Assembly (NCBI GenBank): GCA_964007475.1
Contig: OZ023274.1
Span: forward strand, 26,565,090 to 26,629,089
Direction of reading: 5' to 3'
DNA from: Hybos culiciformis
Taxonomy: Eukaryota; Arthropoda; Insecta; Diptera; Hybotidae
DNA: 64,000 nucleotides
Shown one piece after another: positions 37,919 through 49,817 of this stretch; position 1 is the stretch's first letter, and each line of letters starts with the position of its first letter. The position numbers were made by a program, and so were the translations under genes. The notes under the pieces are model-generated. The model saw nothing but the letters and a program-made list of their open reading frames with translations, did no database searches and was not told the DNA's origin.

Positions 37919-40900
37919 ATTTCGTCCTTAAACATTCTGTATTTATGATAAATTAAATTCAATTAAATAAGTTCGCATATGCAAATTTTGATATCATAAT
38001 CGAAAAAATTTAAAATCTTTGAAATTAAAAAAAAATTGATTGAGAATTTAGACCAGAAACATTTGCTCAAGTGCTAACTCAGTTGTGGAACACTATTAAC
38101 TCATCCCTAGCTATAGAAAAGATACGTTTATAGTAAATTTTGTTTATTTAATTTGTTTTTTTTTTTTTAATTTATATATAAAAAGTTAGGCGTAAGACAG
38201 AACAGGTTTAAATTTCCATTTCAATCAGGTTCTGAATTTTTCCTAAGGGAACATTAAAAAAAAATAATTACATATAATGTATATTGCATATAAAAACATA
38301 TACACATATCCTTAAATTTACATACTACATAATATTCATAGTTAGTTGTATACGCTTTTAATAATGCTTCAATATAATTTTAAATCTTTAGAAAACAAAA
38401 AAAAAATGATTAAATTCAATTAAATAACAAATTTTTAACCGCACAAATAATAAAAAAGCGTGCCAATATTTTTGTTTTCCTCAAGATCAACTAACTTTTA
38501 TACTATAAAAAAGTAAAATACTAAAGATTATATATATATGTATGTATATATATATATTATATAAATAAAATGAAATGGAAACAAATAAAATTTACTTTTT
38601 ACAATATTTCTTAAGAATAAATGAAGTTTATAACGAGCTTCCATAAAAAAATATCTGTGTGCATTATATTTCTGTAACAGATATGGGAAAAATTGGTTTT
38701 CTTATCTTCAGGAACTTTCAATTTTTTTTATATTGACATATTCTGTTGATCAATGATTTATAAATATTTACAATAAGTTTAATCGTTTTTTTCAAACACT
38801 GCGTAAATAATTTGTAAATTTGTTTTAATTCTTAAGCGCCCTCTCAAAGTATGGTAGACATAATTGGAGTAATGTATATGTGATTTATTTTTAAACGTTT
38901 TTTTTTTTAATTTTATCTCTTTCAAATTGTTATTTTTGGCATTTTTTCTTTTTTTAAGAGGTATACTGCTTTTAACTTGGTACCTCAATTGCTTAATTAT
39001 ATGCAAGAGATTTTCAAATAACTATCTAGATTTAGATTTAGATATGGATAAGTGTATAGCATATTCATAGTTTTAAGACTTATTAAAAAATTAAATTTCT
39101 AATATGTAAATTAAAAAACAAACTTCTACTTTCAGTTATATATTTTTTTAAATTGCCAAATAAAAATATCTTATTTTATTTAATAAACACACCTGTTACA
39201 CATATAGAAAATTTAAATAAAAATTTCTATGTATATAATTATAAAATTATATATACATATATATTTCTAAAGAATAGCTTTTTTTTCAAAACTAATTTTT
39301 TCTTGTCTAATCCTTTTTCAAATCTGTCAATCTTATTTTTTCCACAAAAAAAATAGTACATAATATGAATGTAGTGAGTATTTATAACAAAATCATAAAT
39401 CACACTATCTAATATACTTATAAATAAAATAAAAATATTAGGTACAATATTGGAGAGAAAAAAATCTAAAAGGATTATTTATTTATTCAATATGGAAATG
39501 ATCCTGAAAATATAAAGGAGTCATCAAAAAATGTCTATGAAATTGATAAAAAAAAACAATAGGTAATAAATTCGAATATAAAAAAAAATATAAGTTCATC
39601 ATAATAAAAATCCTAAACAACAAAAAAAAGGACTATTAAGTATTTTTGAAATTATTATTTAACATAAACAAATTTAATTTTTTTTTGGTGTTTATTTTTA
39701 TTTGATATGTTTTAAGTTCTTTGTTTTCAATATAATTTTTGTCTTTGAACAAAGTGTTATTTATTTTACCCCTATGGAAATATGATAAAAAAAGATACAA
39801 TGAACACTTGTGTTTACATATCCATTAAAGAACAGAAATTGGACAAAAAAATATATAATAATTGCAGATTCAAAGCAAATGGGGTAAATTCAGTACATAT
39901 ATGTATTACAAACAAGGAGTAAAAACATACGCTAGTTAATAATGGTAAATGTTATAAAAATTTAACTAACAATCCATTGTCATTATCCACATTTATATAA
40001 TAAATTTTTTATTGAATTTTTATTTTTTTTTATTTTTAATTTAATTTTCCTTGTTTGTAATAATTTTTAAAATTATTAATTTTATAAATTTATCAAGCGA
40101 ATTAAATCTAATTAAAAAAAAACATAAATTATGTACCTTATAAACTTATAATAGTACAAAGGATCATATGAAAAAAGAATCTTATACAATTACTTATAAA
40201 CAAAAAATCATACATAATTTCATTTCAAATTTTTTCACAAAAAAGGCAACATAGAAAATTACAAAAGTTTTGGGAAATTTTTGTCGGCGGCTTAAGATTC
40301 TTGTTCGATAACGGCACGGTTAGTATTTAGATGAAAGCATCACCTGTAGTACATATGTACAATTGTGCATTTATATATAAATTTTTTCTATACTTATACT
40401 TTTTTCTATATTTAGTTATAATACGGACTTAACTTGCTTATTAGACGGAAGTATCCGTAACCCAGGTGTATTATGTTTTTTAAACCCGCTAAATTACGAA
40501 TTATTATTTATAGTAAGAAAATAAATAGTTATTCAAATTAAGTAGTAGTTAATATAAGCCAAACTTTATGTTTCGCTTCATTTTGGCAATTCCGTCCTTC
40601 GAGCGAACCCATCAAAAATTCTAAAACTTAATATGGATGAAAATGAATGAATGAATGTGTTATTTAAATTTCGTTCATGATTTGACAATGATTTGATTGT
40701 GAATTAAATTTACCATCATAAACCTAATTATACAAAATTATTTGAACTATTAAAGTAATATTTATTATTTATTTATTTATTATAAATCAAGCTCATATAA
40801 AAACTAAAAAGTCATGTTAAAAATACAAATGAAAAATAAAATACTATAAAACAAATTTAATGAAATGTTATTAAGTATGAATTACAAATTACAAAAAACC

Positions 40901-43004
40901 AAAAATACAAATTTAAATTGGCTAAATTGTGAAAAACAAAGAACATATATAAATGTAATATTATTATATATTATATATATTATATATACATAGACATACT
41001 ACTTTCTATATATTCTACTATTACCGCTCTTATCGTTTCCACCAAATTTATACTGTTAGGTTGAAATTCTAGGATGCAAAGCAGTGAACGCGTATTTTTT
41101 CAACGTTTATCCCAAAACAAGCAATGAGCTACTTAAGCTTATAGTCACTGTATTCGCTTATTGTCCTTATATTTTTTAGTTTAACAAATTAGTTTTGGTC
41201 TATTGATTTTTAAACTGCCTGCAACTCATCTCCTGCTGATTTTATGAATGGATCCGTAAAATAATAAAATTATTTAAAAACTATAAAAAATTAAAAAAAA
41301 ACCTAAAAAAAAATTGAAAGGAAAGGAAATCTAATGTAAAAATATGCAAAATTTTCCATACAGAAACATTATGTCGATAATAAAACAACACAAAAAGAAA
41401 ACAATTAAGTACAATTCACTTTGTACCGCGCCAAAACAAAATACATTTATGGCAATTAAAAAAAAAAAAATCAAAGTTATCTTGGTAAAAGAAAATTTAA
41501 AAACAAAAACAAACTCTTAACCGGAAAAGTTAAAAAAAAAAAAGAATAAAAACAAAAATGAACCATATATAGTACCATCTACCGAAAAGGACAAGTTGTT
41601 GATAAAATCATGTTCAATCTTGCACAAGGACTATGTGTAGATGTAATGTACCTAAATAAGAAAAAAAGGCAACATAAAAAAAATGATTGGTTCAAATTAT
41701 AAGAAGAAAAGCGATCATGAGAAAAATCAAAATAATTTATATTTTTTATTGTTAAGCAGTTTTTTTTTTTGTATCATGATTTAAAAATTTTAAAATAGTT
41801 GTTATGAACAAATACCACAAAAATAAATCAATTTTAAAATTATTAAATAAAAAATGTAAAATATTAACTCCTGAACGAAGAATGGGGTCCGTATTCAACA
41901 TTTCTTTACTTTACTTTTAACATAATTTGGTCACAATACTGGAACATAAATTTGACCACTTACAAATAACATATAGGTAATGTAAATTCTGGATGATAAT
42001 TATTTAGAGGTCAGGTCGAGAGCCCTTAACTGGAGAACACGAAATAGTAGTCTCTCATCCTTGAGAGGTGAAAGTGAAGTAGATAATTTGGCGTTCAAAA
42101 ATGTAAATCCATAGGCTTAATTCATTAGTTATAGTTATTAAGCATTTTAGTAAAGGACGTACTCGTCTTCTGCTAAACGCTTTTGTATAATGACCGTTTG
42201 TTAGTTTTGTCACCCCTCCCCTCGGTAGAAGCACAAAATATTCAGTTCTTCAAAATTTCGCGATGATAAATGGTAAGATAAAAGTATATAAAAAAATACA
42301 TTTTGCAGTAAAATTAAAAACCAGCTATGTACATTAGAGTTTTTCGTGAAAAATAAATTTTATCGTACTTATTATCCGGGATTATGGTGGACTTCAATTT
42401 ATCTAGCGATACGAAAATTAAACTCTACAAATAATTGTATATTATTCTATAATGGATAAAAAAGTTCGTATAATAGAATTTTCTGTTTAGTAAACGTTCC
42501 TAACTACATATTATAATAGGTTAATGTACATTATAAATGTATTACATATTTTATGCAACACATAACTTTGTAAGCAGTTAATAATGACTCATCACAGGGG
42601 TAATTTCTTATTTATTTTCGAAAGTTATAAAATAAAATCAAACAAAGCATATTGAATGAGTGTACCTTTTATTAGATATACACTATACAACATATTTGGG
42701 ATAATATTAGGTGTACAACAAGTAGAGAATGCAATAAAAATCTATCGACAAGAATCTTTTAACTAACACAATGTTTATGTTTTTTTTATGCATTTAGTAT
42801 GGGAGCCATAAAAGAATTTTGTTTTCAAGGTAAATTATATTAAAACATTGAGTAGATAGATAGTATGTTATGATGATGGTGACGGCGAAACAATACAAAA
42901 ACTTATTTAAAATTGACACCAGTGTGTACCTAGTTCAGTGTGAAAATTTATGAAACTTTTGAATTTGAATTATTACTATTTTAGTTTATTATTCTAATAA
43001 GTAA
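37919..43004. other. AT-rich intergenic region
   Basis: About 5 kb of AT-rich DNA with TA microsatellites (for example near 38530-38560 and 40960-40990). On the minus strand, 42125-42007 holds a 38-codon frame of non-AT-biased composition (containing LSPLKDERLLFRVLQLRALD) with no start or family match. No supported gene. Confidence 0.4.
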
Positions 43005-43006
43005 TA

Positions 43007-43189
43007 GAGTACGATTCAAATCACTTGACAAATCCGTTATGCAAAGCTTTCCCTTTCCATTACAAAATTCCATACAAAATTTGCATGAACTTTTTTCTTA
43101 AATAATTTCCCCTAAATTTTGTATGGAATTTTGTATTGGAAAGTGAAAGCTTTGCATAACGAATTGGTCAAGTGATTTGAATCGTACTC
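43007..43189. mobile_element. Palindromic MITE with TA target site (Tc1/mariner type)
   Basis: The element begins GAGTACGATTCAAATCACTT and the reverse complement of its right end is the same. The inverted repeats extend about 77 bp with roughly five mismatches, leaving a short loop. TA lies at 43005-43006 and at 43190-43191, the expected TA duplication of the mariner superfamily. No coding sequence. Confidence 0.85.
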
Positions 43190-43206
43190 TACCTGTTTTA
43201 TGTGTG

Positions 43207-44103
43207 CAGAGGCGGTTCTAACGGGCATCGCTCATGGCGCTCGCCAGGGGCCCCGCGATAGAAGGGCCCCGCGATAGAAAATTGTAGCTTCTATTCTATT
43301 CACAACACAATGCCATGAAAACATGAATTTTACAAAATTGTCCTTATACTGCAGTCATAGTGGAAAACACAGTATCTACCAAAAATTTAAAAATTTAGGT
43401 ATTGATGGCATTTGATAGTAAAAATCACAAATTTTTGAATACAAAAAATTTGCCAAATTATTTTTGAAAATCGATCCAAAATTTCAAAAAAGTTTTTTTG
43501 ATTATAAAATGCTTTGTATATTTTGTTAAAATTATAAAATTTGGCGGCATGTATATTTAATAATGAACAAATGCATCATAACTATACGGAAATACCGTAC
43601 TCTAAAATATACTGAATGAAGAATATTAAAAAAGAATAATACAGTACGACTAATAAAATTTAAACCTATTATTCTCATATTCAGTTTTTATGTAGATACT
43701 GTTTTTTCCCCTATGACTGCAGTATAAGCGTTCGGCGTTCATCAAAATATAAAGCAAAATATAGTCTCAAATCATGTTACCGATTTTGGTGTAATATACC
43801 AATTGATAAATGTAGAGGTCAACCCTACCGCAATGCTGCAAATATCGCGTAAATATTAGGGTCTGCAAGCGCATATAAAGCAACATAGTCCAACGCGCTT
43901 TACTGACCATGTATGACCCATTCTTTAAATTTTGTAATTTAATTATTTTTTGATAATTTAGTTTATAGAAATAATATTTAAATGAAATAGATTTTTTTGA
44001 GGTTTTTCATTAAATTTTAATTAATATTGTTTTACTTTATTTTAATTTAGAGCCCAATTTTTTTTCAGCGCCAGGGGCCCCGACACCGTTAAAACCGCCT
44101 CTG
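43207..44103. mobile_element. Non-autonomous hAT element, 897 bp
   Basis: The terminal inverted repeats are CAGAGGCGGTTCTAACGG at the left and CAGAGGCGGTTTTAACGG as the reverse complement of the right end (one mismatch in 18). A perfect 8-bp duplication TATGTGTG flanks it (43199-43206 and 44104-44111), which with the CAG start is diagnostic of the hAT superfamily. GGGGCCCC-containing sequence lies just inside both ends, and a 16-18 bp unit (GGGCCCCGCGATAGAA) is tandemly duplicated at about 43246-43280. The interior is AT-rich with no transposase. Confidence 0.92.
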
Positions 44104-44111
44104 TATGTGTG

Positions 44112-44542
44112 ACTAATAAATTCATATTTTTTTCAATTCTTTTGCCGACTTTTTCCTATTTTCTTTTTCTCACTTATTTGATTATTATCATTTTAAAGAA
44201 TTAAAAATAAATTATTTACACTAACTTGGCTCTGGACCTAAATTTAAAACCAAAAGTTTTATTTTAAAAAAGAAAGAAAATCTTAAACAGTTCACCCTTA
44301 AAAACACACAAGAAATAAAAAAAAAAAACTTAATAAATGTAATGCTTTTGAGGGGTGACTGTTCATCACACGGTGGTTTATATTTGCGGTGAGAAAATTA
44401 TTATTATTCAGTTTGATTTAAGCATTCGAAGAGTCAAGAAGTTAAAAAAGAAATATTTCGGTTGAATAAAATAAAAAAAAAATAAAAATATTAATTAAAA
44501 ATAAATAATAAATACCTTCCTAATTATAATTAAACAAAAATA
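44112..44542. other. Region upstream of the MAVPLYIP exon
   Basis: AT-rich sequence that would carry the promoter and 5' UTR if the following exon is expressed. No motif I can defend. Confidence 0.3.
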
Positions 44543-44747
44543 ATGGCAGTACCATTATATATTCCAGATCAAAATGATTTAATTGAATTAAATCGTAGAA
44601 GAAATAATAATTATATTTTTATTGAATTAAATAATAATAATAATAATAATAATGATAGTTTAAATGAGCAATACACCTGTTGGTTTCTGATTTTTAGTGC
44701 AATATTGGATAATTTAATGAAAATATTAATTAATAATAATAACGATG
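44543..44747 (+). CDS. Possible paralogous first exon (MAVPLYIP) of the tail-anchored protein gene
   Basis: The frame opens MAVPLYIP, against MAVPFYVP in exon 1 of the tail-anchored gene (24728-24545, opposite strand). Both are preceded by an ATAATA-type leader, and both reach a candidate donor in phase 1 after an INN(N)(N)(D)G ending: 61 codons plus one base in that gene, 68 codons plus one base here with donor GTTTAA at 44748. The middle is expanded with Asn (a run of eight) and otherwise diverged. If the donor is not used the frame continues to a stop at 44779 (78 aa). No downstream exons like those of the first gene were found, so it may be a truncated duplicate, a diverged active paralogue, or a short independent gene. 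Confidence 0.4.
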
Positions 44748-44791
44748 GTTTAATAATTGAAGGAAAAATTAACAAATAAATTGTGATTTAG

Positions 44792-44974
44792 AAGAAATTT
44801 TAGGAACAAAAATTTTAAATTATGTTTGTTATTTGTATTATCTGGCGATCGGAACGGAACATTATAATTTGTTCGAAGTACAGCAGCAGCAGCAACCATT
44901 ATGGGCACAGAGCTTTTACCGCCAAAAAAGACAAAACTTATTTTTTGGCGCAAAAATCATTTTCATTTATTAAT
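44792..44974 (+). other. Open, coding-like segment with CAG run
   Basis: From 44792 a frame reads EILGTKILNYVCYLYYLAIG, then TEHYNLFEV, five Gln and PLWAQSFYRQKRQNLFFGAK before a stop near 44974. It is less AT-rich than its surroundings and has a CAG/CAA run at about 44880-44896. TTTAG precedes it in the phase that would fit the MAVPLYIP exon, but the implied intron would be only 44 bp, which is very short. Status uncertain. Confidence 0.2.
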
Positions 44975-45712
44975 AAAAATAATACACATACATAATGTAT
45001 TTTTTTATATACTAATGTTCTAATTTAGTAATGCCTAACTATATAGTTTAATTGAGAAATTACTCGAATATTGTATAAAATTTTAGTTAAAAAATGTTAA
45101 AATTATAAAACTTTTGTATATAGGAAAAAAAAATAAAAATTTATTAATAAAAAATTCAAGGTTTTTTTTTTTTCAAATTTAGAGAAAGTTATTGTGTCTG
45201 GTTTGTTTTGATGAAATTTTAGTAGGGTGAGTCATCGCAAAATATAATGATGAAATGTTAATTACCGTTATGGATTAAAATTCCGGTTACGATCATTGAA
45301 CTTTCAAGAATATCACAATAAAATTAGAATATAGAATAAGTTGGTAGGTACGTCATAAAAGCTTTTTGGTTTTACATTTATTAAAAATTTATGTTAATCA
45401 TAATATGTGTATTTTTTTTTTAATTATAGACTTAAAGTTTATAGAAATTAGATTCAAAAGTGAAATTTTAAAATGACAAACTGTTAGCAATTGGGAAAAT
45501 TGAAATTGAGAATATATTAAACTTGAGCTTTAAAATAAATTGGAATAATTAAAGCGAACGTTTATACAGCTATATATTAATTATTAGGTACTAGTAATCG
45601 CTGGCGCTACGAGTTAGGACCTAATGAACTAGTGAACCTAAAAGCAAAAAATGAACTAGGACCTAAAAAAATCTTACAAAAATTAAAAAACGAAAAAAAA
45701 ATTAACTAGAAC

Positions 45713-45929
45713 CATAGATTAAGAATACACCAAGATGGGAAGCTTCATACAACATTATTTTTGGTATTTTTAAGTCAATGTGTTAGTAAAACAAAATAAA
45801 ATACGTGATAATTATCAATGTATGAAAAGAATTTTATTTAGTTTTACTAACACCTTCACAATAAAATACCAAAAAAGACTGAAAAAATGTTGTATGAAAC
45901 TTCCCATCTTGGTGTATTCTTAATCTATG
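45713..45929. mobile_element. 217-bp near-palindromic MITE nested in the foldback element
   Basis: It starts CATAGATTAAGAATACACCA and its right end is the reverse complement of the same. The first 44 bp of the arms differ at about one position, and the match continues weaker to the centre. CTAGAAC flanks both sides (45706-45712 and 45930-45936), a 7-bp TSD. The target motif is itself part of the host element's AACTAGAACC repeat, so the flanks alone would be weak evidence, but the relic at 5024-5058 shows the same TSD length. No coding sequence. Confidence 0.85.
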
Positions 45930-46052
45930 CTAGAACCTAAAAAAATGAACTAGAACCTAAAAGCGAAATGAACTAGAACCTTAAAATTAAATTTTTTTTT
46001 AGATCGTAGTTAATTTTTTTTAGGTTCTCGTTTAGGTTCTATACCTTTTCAA

Positions 46053-46280
46053 CTTCAAATTGGAAATAATCATTTTCAAAATGGAAATAATCATTTTCAA
46101 AATGGAAATAATCATTTTCAAAATGGAAATAATCATTTTCTAAATGGAAATAATCATTTTCTAAATGGAAATAATCATTTTCTAAATGGAAATAATCATT
46201 TTCAAATTAGAAATAATCATTTTTTAAATGGAAATAATCATTTTCTAAATGGAAATAATCATTTTCAAATTGGAAATTAA
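46053..46280. repeat. Left 21-bp subterminal repeat array
   Basis: About ten copies of GGAAATAATCATTTTCAAAA plus T, with CAAAAT/CTAAAT variants. It mirrors the array at 46732-46940. Confidence 0.9.
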
Positions 46281-46395
46281 TTTTAAAATAGTAAGGTAGC
46301 AAGCCAGATACGCTCAAAAAGTGTTTCAAGTTTTTTATTAGTTGCATCTTTGCCAAAAAGTGCAATATACAAAAAAAAAAATTTTGTTTAAAAAA

Positions 46396-46560
46396 ATGTC
46401 GTTCATTGAGAAGTGGGAACCTGATAATGTTAAAAAGAAAATTTATGTTTTACACAATTTATGTTTTACACATGGTGGGGATTGGAGAGCGCTCTCAAAA
46501 ACTTTAGGAGTGAAAACGACATTATATAGGTGGGTTAATGGATGGAAAGTTGTTTTATAA
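46396..46560 (+). CDS. Small helix-turn-helix-like frame inside the foldback element
   Basis: From the ATG at 46396 the frame reads MSFIEKWEPDNVKKK and then HGGDWRALSKTLGVKTTLYRWVNGW, a helix-turn-helix-like pattern (helix, GDW turn, ALSKTLGV, then TTLYRWV as a recognition helix), 54 aa. An in-frame upstream ATG at 46342 gives 72 aa. The first 13 codons fall in the inverted arm and are mirrored on the minus strand at about 46574-46612, reading MSYIKKWEPDNVKN. I infer that it is the DNA-binding N-terminus left from the element's transposase. The DDE catalytic part is absent. Confidence 0.45.
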   Translation: MSFIEKWEPDNVKKKIYVLHNLCFTHGGDWRALSKTLGVKTTLYRWVNGWKVVL

Positions 46561-46731
46561 AGCACAAATTTGATTTTTAACATTATCAGGTTCCCATTTC
46601 TTAATATACGACATTTTTTTAAATAAAAATATTGTTTTTGTATATTGCACTTTTTGGCAAAGATGCAACTTATAAAAAACTTGAAACACTGTTTGAGCGT
46701 ATCTGGCTTGCTACCTTACTATTTTAAAATT

Positions 46732-46940
46732 AATTTCCAATTTGAAAATGATTATTTCCATTTTGAAAATGCTAATTCCATTTTGAAAATGATTAATTCC
46801 ATTTTGAAAATGATTATTTCCATTTTGAAAATGATTATTTCCATTTTGAAAATGATTATTTCCATTTTGAAAATGATTAATTCCATTTTGAAAATGATTA
46901 TTTCCATTTTGAAAATGATTATTTCCAATTTGAAGTTGAA
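46732..46940. repeat. Right 21-bp subterminal repeat array (inverse orientation)
   Basis: About nine copies of the reverse complement of the left array unit, with ATTATTTCC/TTAATTCC variants. The long frame across it (SILKMI repeats) is a translation of the repeat. Confidence 0.9.
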
Positions 46941-47162
46941 AAGGTATAGTTCATTTTGTTTAGGCTCTGGTACATTTTTTTTAAATTCTAGTTTTTTTTT
47001 TAGTTTCTAGTAAAATTTTGAATTTAGAAAATTAATTTTTTCTTATGTTCTAGTTCATTGGGTGCTAATTCATAATTTTTAGGTTCTAGTTTATATATTA
47101 ATTTTAAAAGTGAACTAGCATCTCTAGTTCATTAGGTCTTAATTCGTGGCGCCATAATCGCT

Positions 47163-49817
47163 AGCACACGGAATTCGAGTGAAAACAGTTTTTATTTGAT
47201 TCTCATTTGTATAAACCACATTTTTTATTGTTGTTAAACATTAAAAAATATTTTAATGATTTGAAAATGAAAAAACACCTCAATCAAAAATCTAAAAATT
47301 ATGTTGGGTTGGTTTGAAATTTTTTTTCATTCTAGAGGTACCAAAAATAAAAATTGTATATCGACAAAAAGTTAGCTGATTTATATGTACATACATATAG
47401 ACGTCTTCAAGAAATATCCAACAAAAATAATCGAAACGTACATCTGAAATTGTTTTTGTTTCTAAAAACTACAATGACTTAAGATACTTTAAAATTTAAA
47501 TAATGCATTATTAAGCAATAAGATGAAATCTATTCATTTTGATTTGACAGTCGATGAAGATGAACATAAATACAGAAAAAAATTGTAAGTTCTTTCTCTC
47601 GAAGATTTGAAATTTCGGAATTTAATCAAAATAGAATTTGACAATAGGATTAAATTTTATTAAAATCGATCTAGATTGCTTTTAATGAACAAAGCTCATA
47701 AAAATTTGAATTAGGAATTCGTGTTTCACATCATCTTAACATAACTACCGGTTAATCAATGAATTCATTTAATAATTCTTTAATAAATTGTTTTTCTCAA
47801 AATTTATATTGATTGCATTATTATTTATTATATATAGCTATGCATTCTACACATTATTTATTTATTTCAAACAAATCCTTTTTATTCCGGTACTGTACTT
47901 TTTTTTATATCGTTCTTCTAACTAAAAGAAGAAACAAAGAAGAAAAATACACGCCACCTCCCAAAATTCCCCTTAGTTTTTTTTTTCAAAAAATTTTTAT
48001 CAATGAAGATGAAAACTTCAAATTCAAAATTATGAAAACAAAGAAAATACTGTGTGTGTACAATTATATTTACCCCTGTTTTTATATTGAAAATAAATAA
48101 TATTACATAGGTATTTAATTTTCACCCTAATTTTAAAAAATAATTTATTGGAAAGCAAAAGGAAAAAAAAATGCGGTCATTTTTCATAATAACAAATAAT
48201 AGTATGACCTATTTGATTGACCTATTAAGTGATTCGAAATAATGTCATTTGCTGGATGAATTAATAAAATTTAATATTGAATTAACATTAATGATATAAT
48301 TTTTACATGAAGAGAGAAGAAATTTTTGTTAAAATATGAATAAAAATTAATATAGAATCATGATCGACGATAATTTAACATAAATTTAAAATATTTATAC
48401 ACAATCATATCATTCACCTGAGTGTGGACCAATATATTAATCATATGGCATCATAAGGAGGAATCGAATTATTTGATAATTTTTTAAAAATAAAAATTCA
48501 CTTTAAAGTACATAAGCATTTATTATAAAAAAATTTATAAATTTCACATTTAAGTATGAGAACACATTTATTTCATTTAGTTAATAAAAATTCCTATTTA
48601 ATAAAAATATCAAGTTTGTCCTTTCAAAATATAGACTCACCGACAAAAGTATGACTGTTATTCGTTTTACAAACTAATTTTTTTATTATTAAAAACTAAT
48701 TTACTAAAAGCTCATTTAATTATAAATATTTTTAAAAAAAATATTATTTGTGATTAAGTAAGTTTAAAATATAAAATAAATTCTTATTTTTTTTAAATAT
48801 GGATTTTTCTTAATAAATTTTTAATAGTTATCCTATTAAGTCAAATAGTTATATATTTTGCACTATTCTTTTTTAAAAACAAAATGCAACGAGTATTCTG
48901 ATCAATATTAAAAAAAAATCAATATTTATTAGGATCTAGGATCATATTTTTTGTATTATTTTATTATCATAAGAAAGTTTTTATATTTATAATTTGATAA
49001 AAAATCCATATTTTAAATATTTTCAATAACTTATGGTTTGGTAAATAATATCATACATTAATTAAATGACAAAAAAAATACTAAAAATTTGCAAAATTGC
49101 TTTTTTGAAGCAAACAAAACCATACAAAAATAAAAAAATAATAAGGAATGTAATGTTCGTCAAAACGTTTAACTACAATATTTTTCATATACATAAAAGG
49201 AATGTGAATTTCTTCTTTTTTTATAAAATAAAAATTTTAACAAAAAAAAAAACTTAAATTTTAAGGTACTTTAATTTTTCCGAAGGAAAGATAACAATTT
49301 TGCAGTCCAAAAAATGAACAAAACTACAATTTTGTTTTCAAAAATAACAAATACATATTAAATATCAGACTATGAAAAAAAAATTAACAAAAAATAGAAA
49401 TTATTTACATCATCGTACAATATTCATAATATTTACAACAATAATATTTGCATATTTCATACACAATGTCAATGTTATTGCAATTTTTTTTTGTTTTTAA
49501 AATATTAAAAAATTAAAAAATTTAGTATCTACTTTGACTCAGGAAATTTTTTTAAGTATTAATTTTAACGTACGTTTCAGACAAATTAAAATATAAGATA
49601 ATTTTTATAACATTAATAAAAATTAAAATAAACACAAAATATTGGTGTAGTATTTTAATTAGTCAAATACATATCAAATATCAGATAACAATAAAAAAAT
49701 ATATAGTATATCATTTTTAGTCTTTAAAAAAATCGTCATTATGTTTAGTTAAAAACTAATAACAAACCAAAAAAAAAGTTGTAGATACTCAAATTAATAC
49801 TAAGATTTTCAATCTCT
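47163..49817. other. AT-rich intergenic region downstream of ADPGK
   Basis: No gene or delimited repeat seen. The 60-95-codon frames here (for example at 47813-48100) have only AT-driven composition. Confidence 0.4.

Larger units (their letters stand above)
45603..47153. mobile_element. Foldback-type DNA transposon with 21-bp subterminal repeats
   Basis: The left end is GGCGCTACGAGTTAGGACCT and the reverse complement of the right end is GGCGCCACGAATTAAGACCT; both continue AATGAACTAG. The flanks are GTAATCGCT (45594-45602) and ATAATCGCT (47154-47162), a 9-bp duplication with one mismatch (8 bp identical). Inside each end are repeats of an AACTAGAACCTAAAA-like motif, then arrays of a 21-bp unit (GGAAATAATCATTTTCAAAA plus T; left 46053-46280, right 46732-46940 in inverse orientation), then inner arms that match again (left to about 46437, right from about 46574). 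Only about 137 bp in the centre is unpaired. The structure is that of Foldback/MULE-like elements. A separate 217-bp MITE is nested in the left arm. Confidence 0.88.

Noticed and set aside
42007..42125. Minus-strand 38-codon frame containing LSPLKDERLLFRVLQLRALD
   Set aside because: Bounded by stops on both sides, no start or splice sites, and no recognised family; perhaps a transposon relic but not supportable.
44750..44953. Minus-strand frame with VAAAAVL run
   Set aside because: The Ala run is the complement of the CAG tract on the plus strand; no start or splice context.
46645..47010. 121-codon frame with repeated SILKMI
   Set aside because: It is a translation of the 21-bp subterminal repeats of the foldback element; 21 is divisible by three, so the frame stays open by chance.
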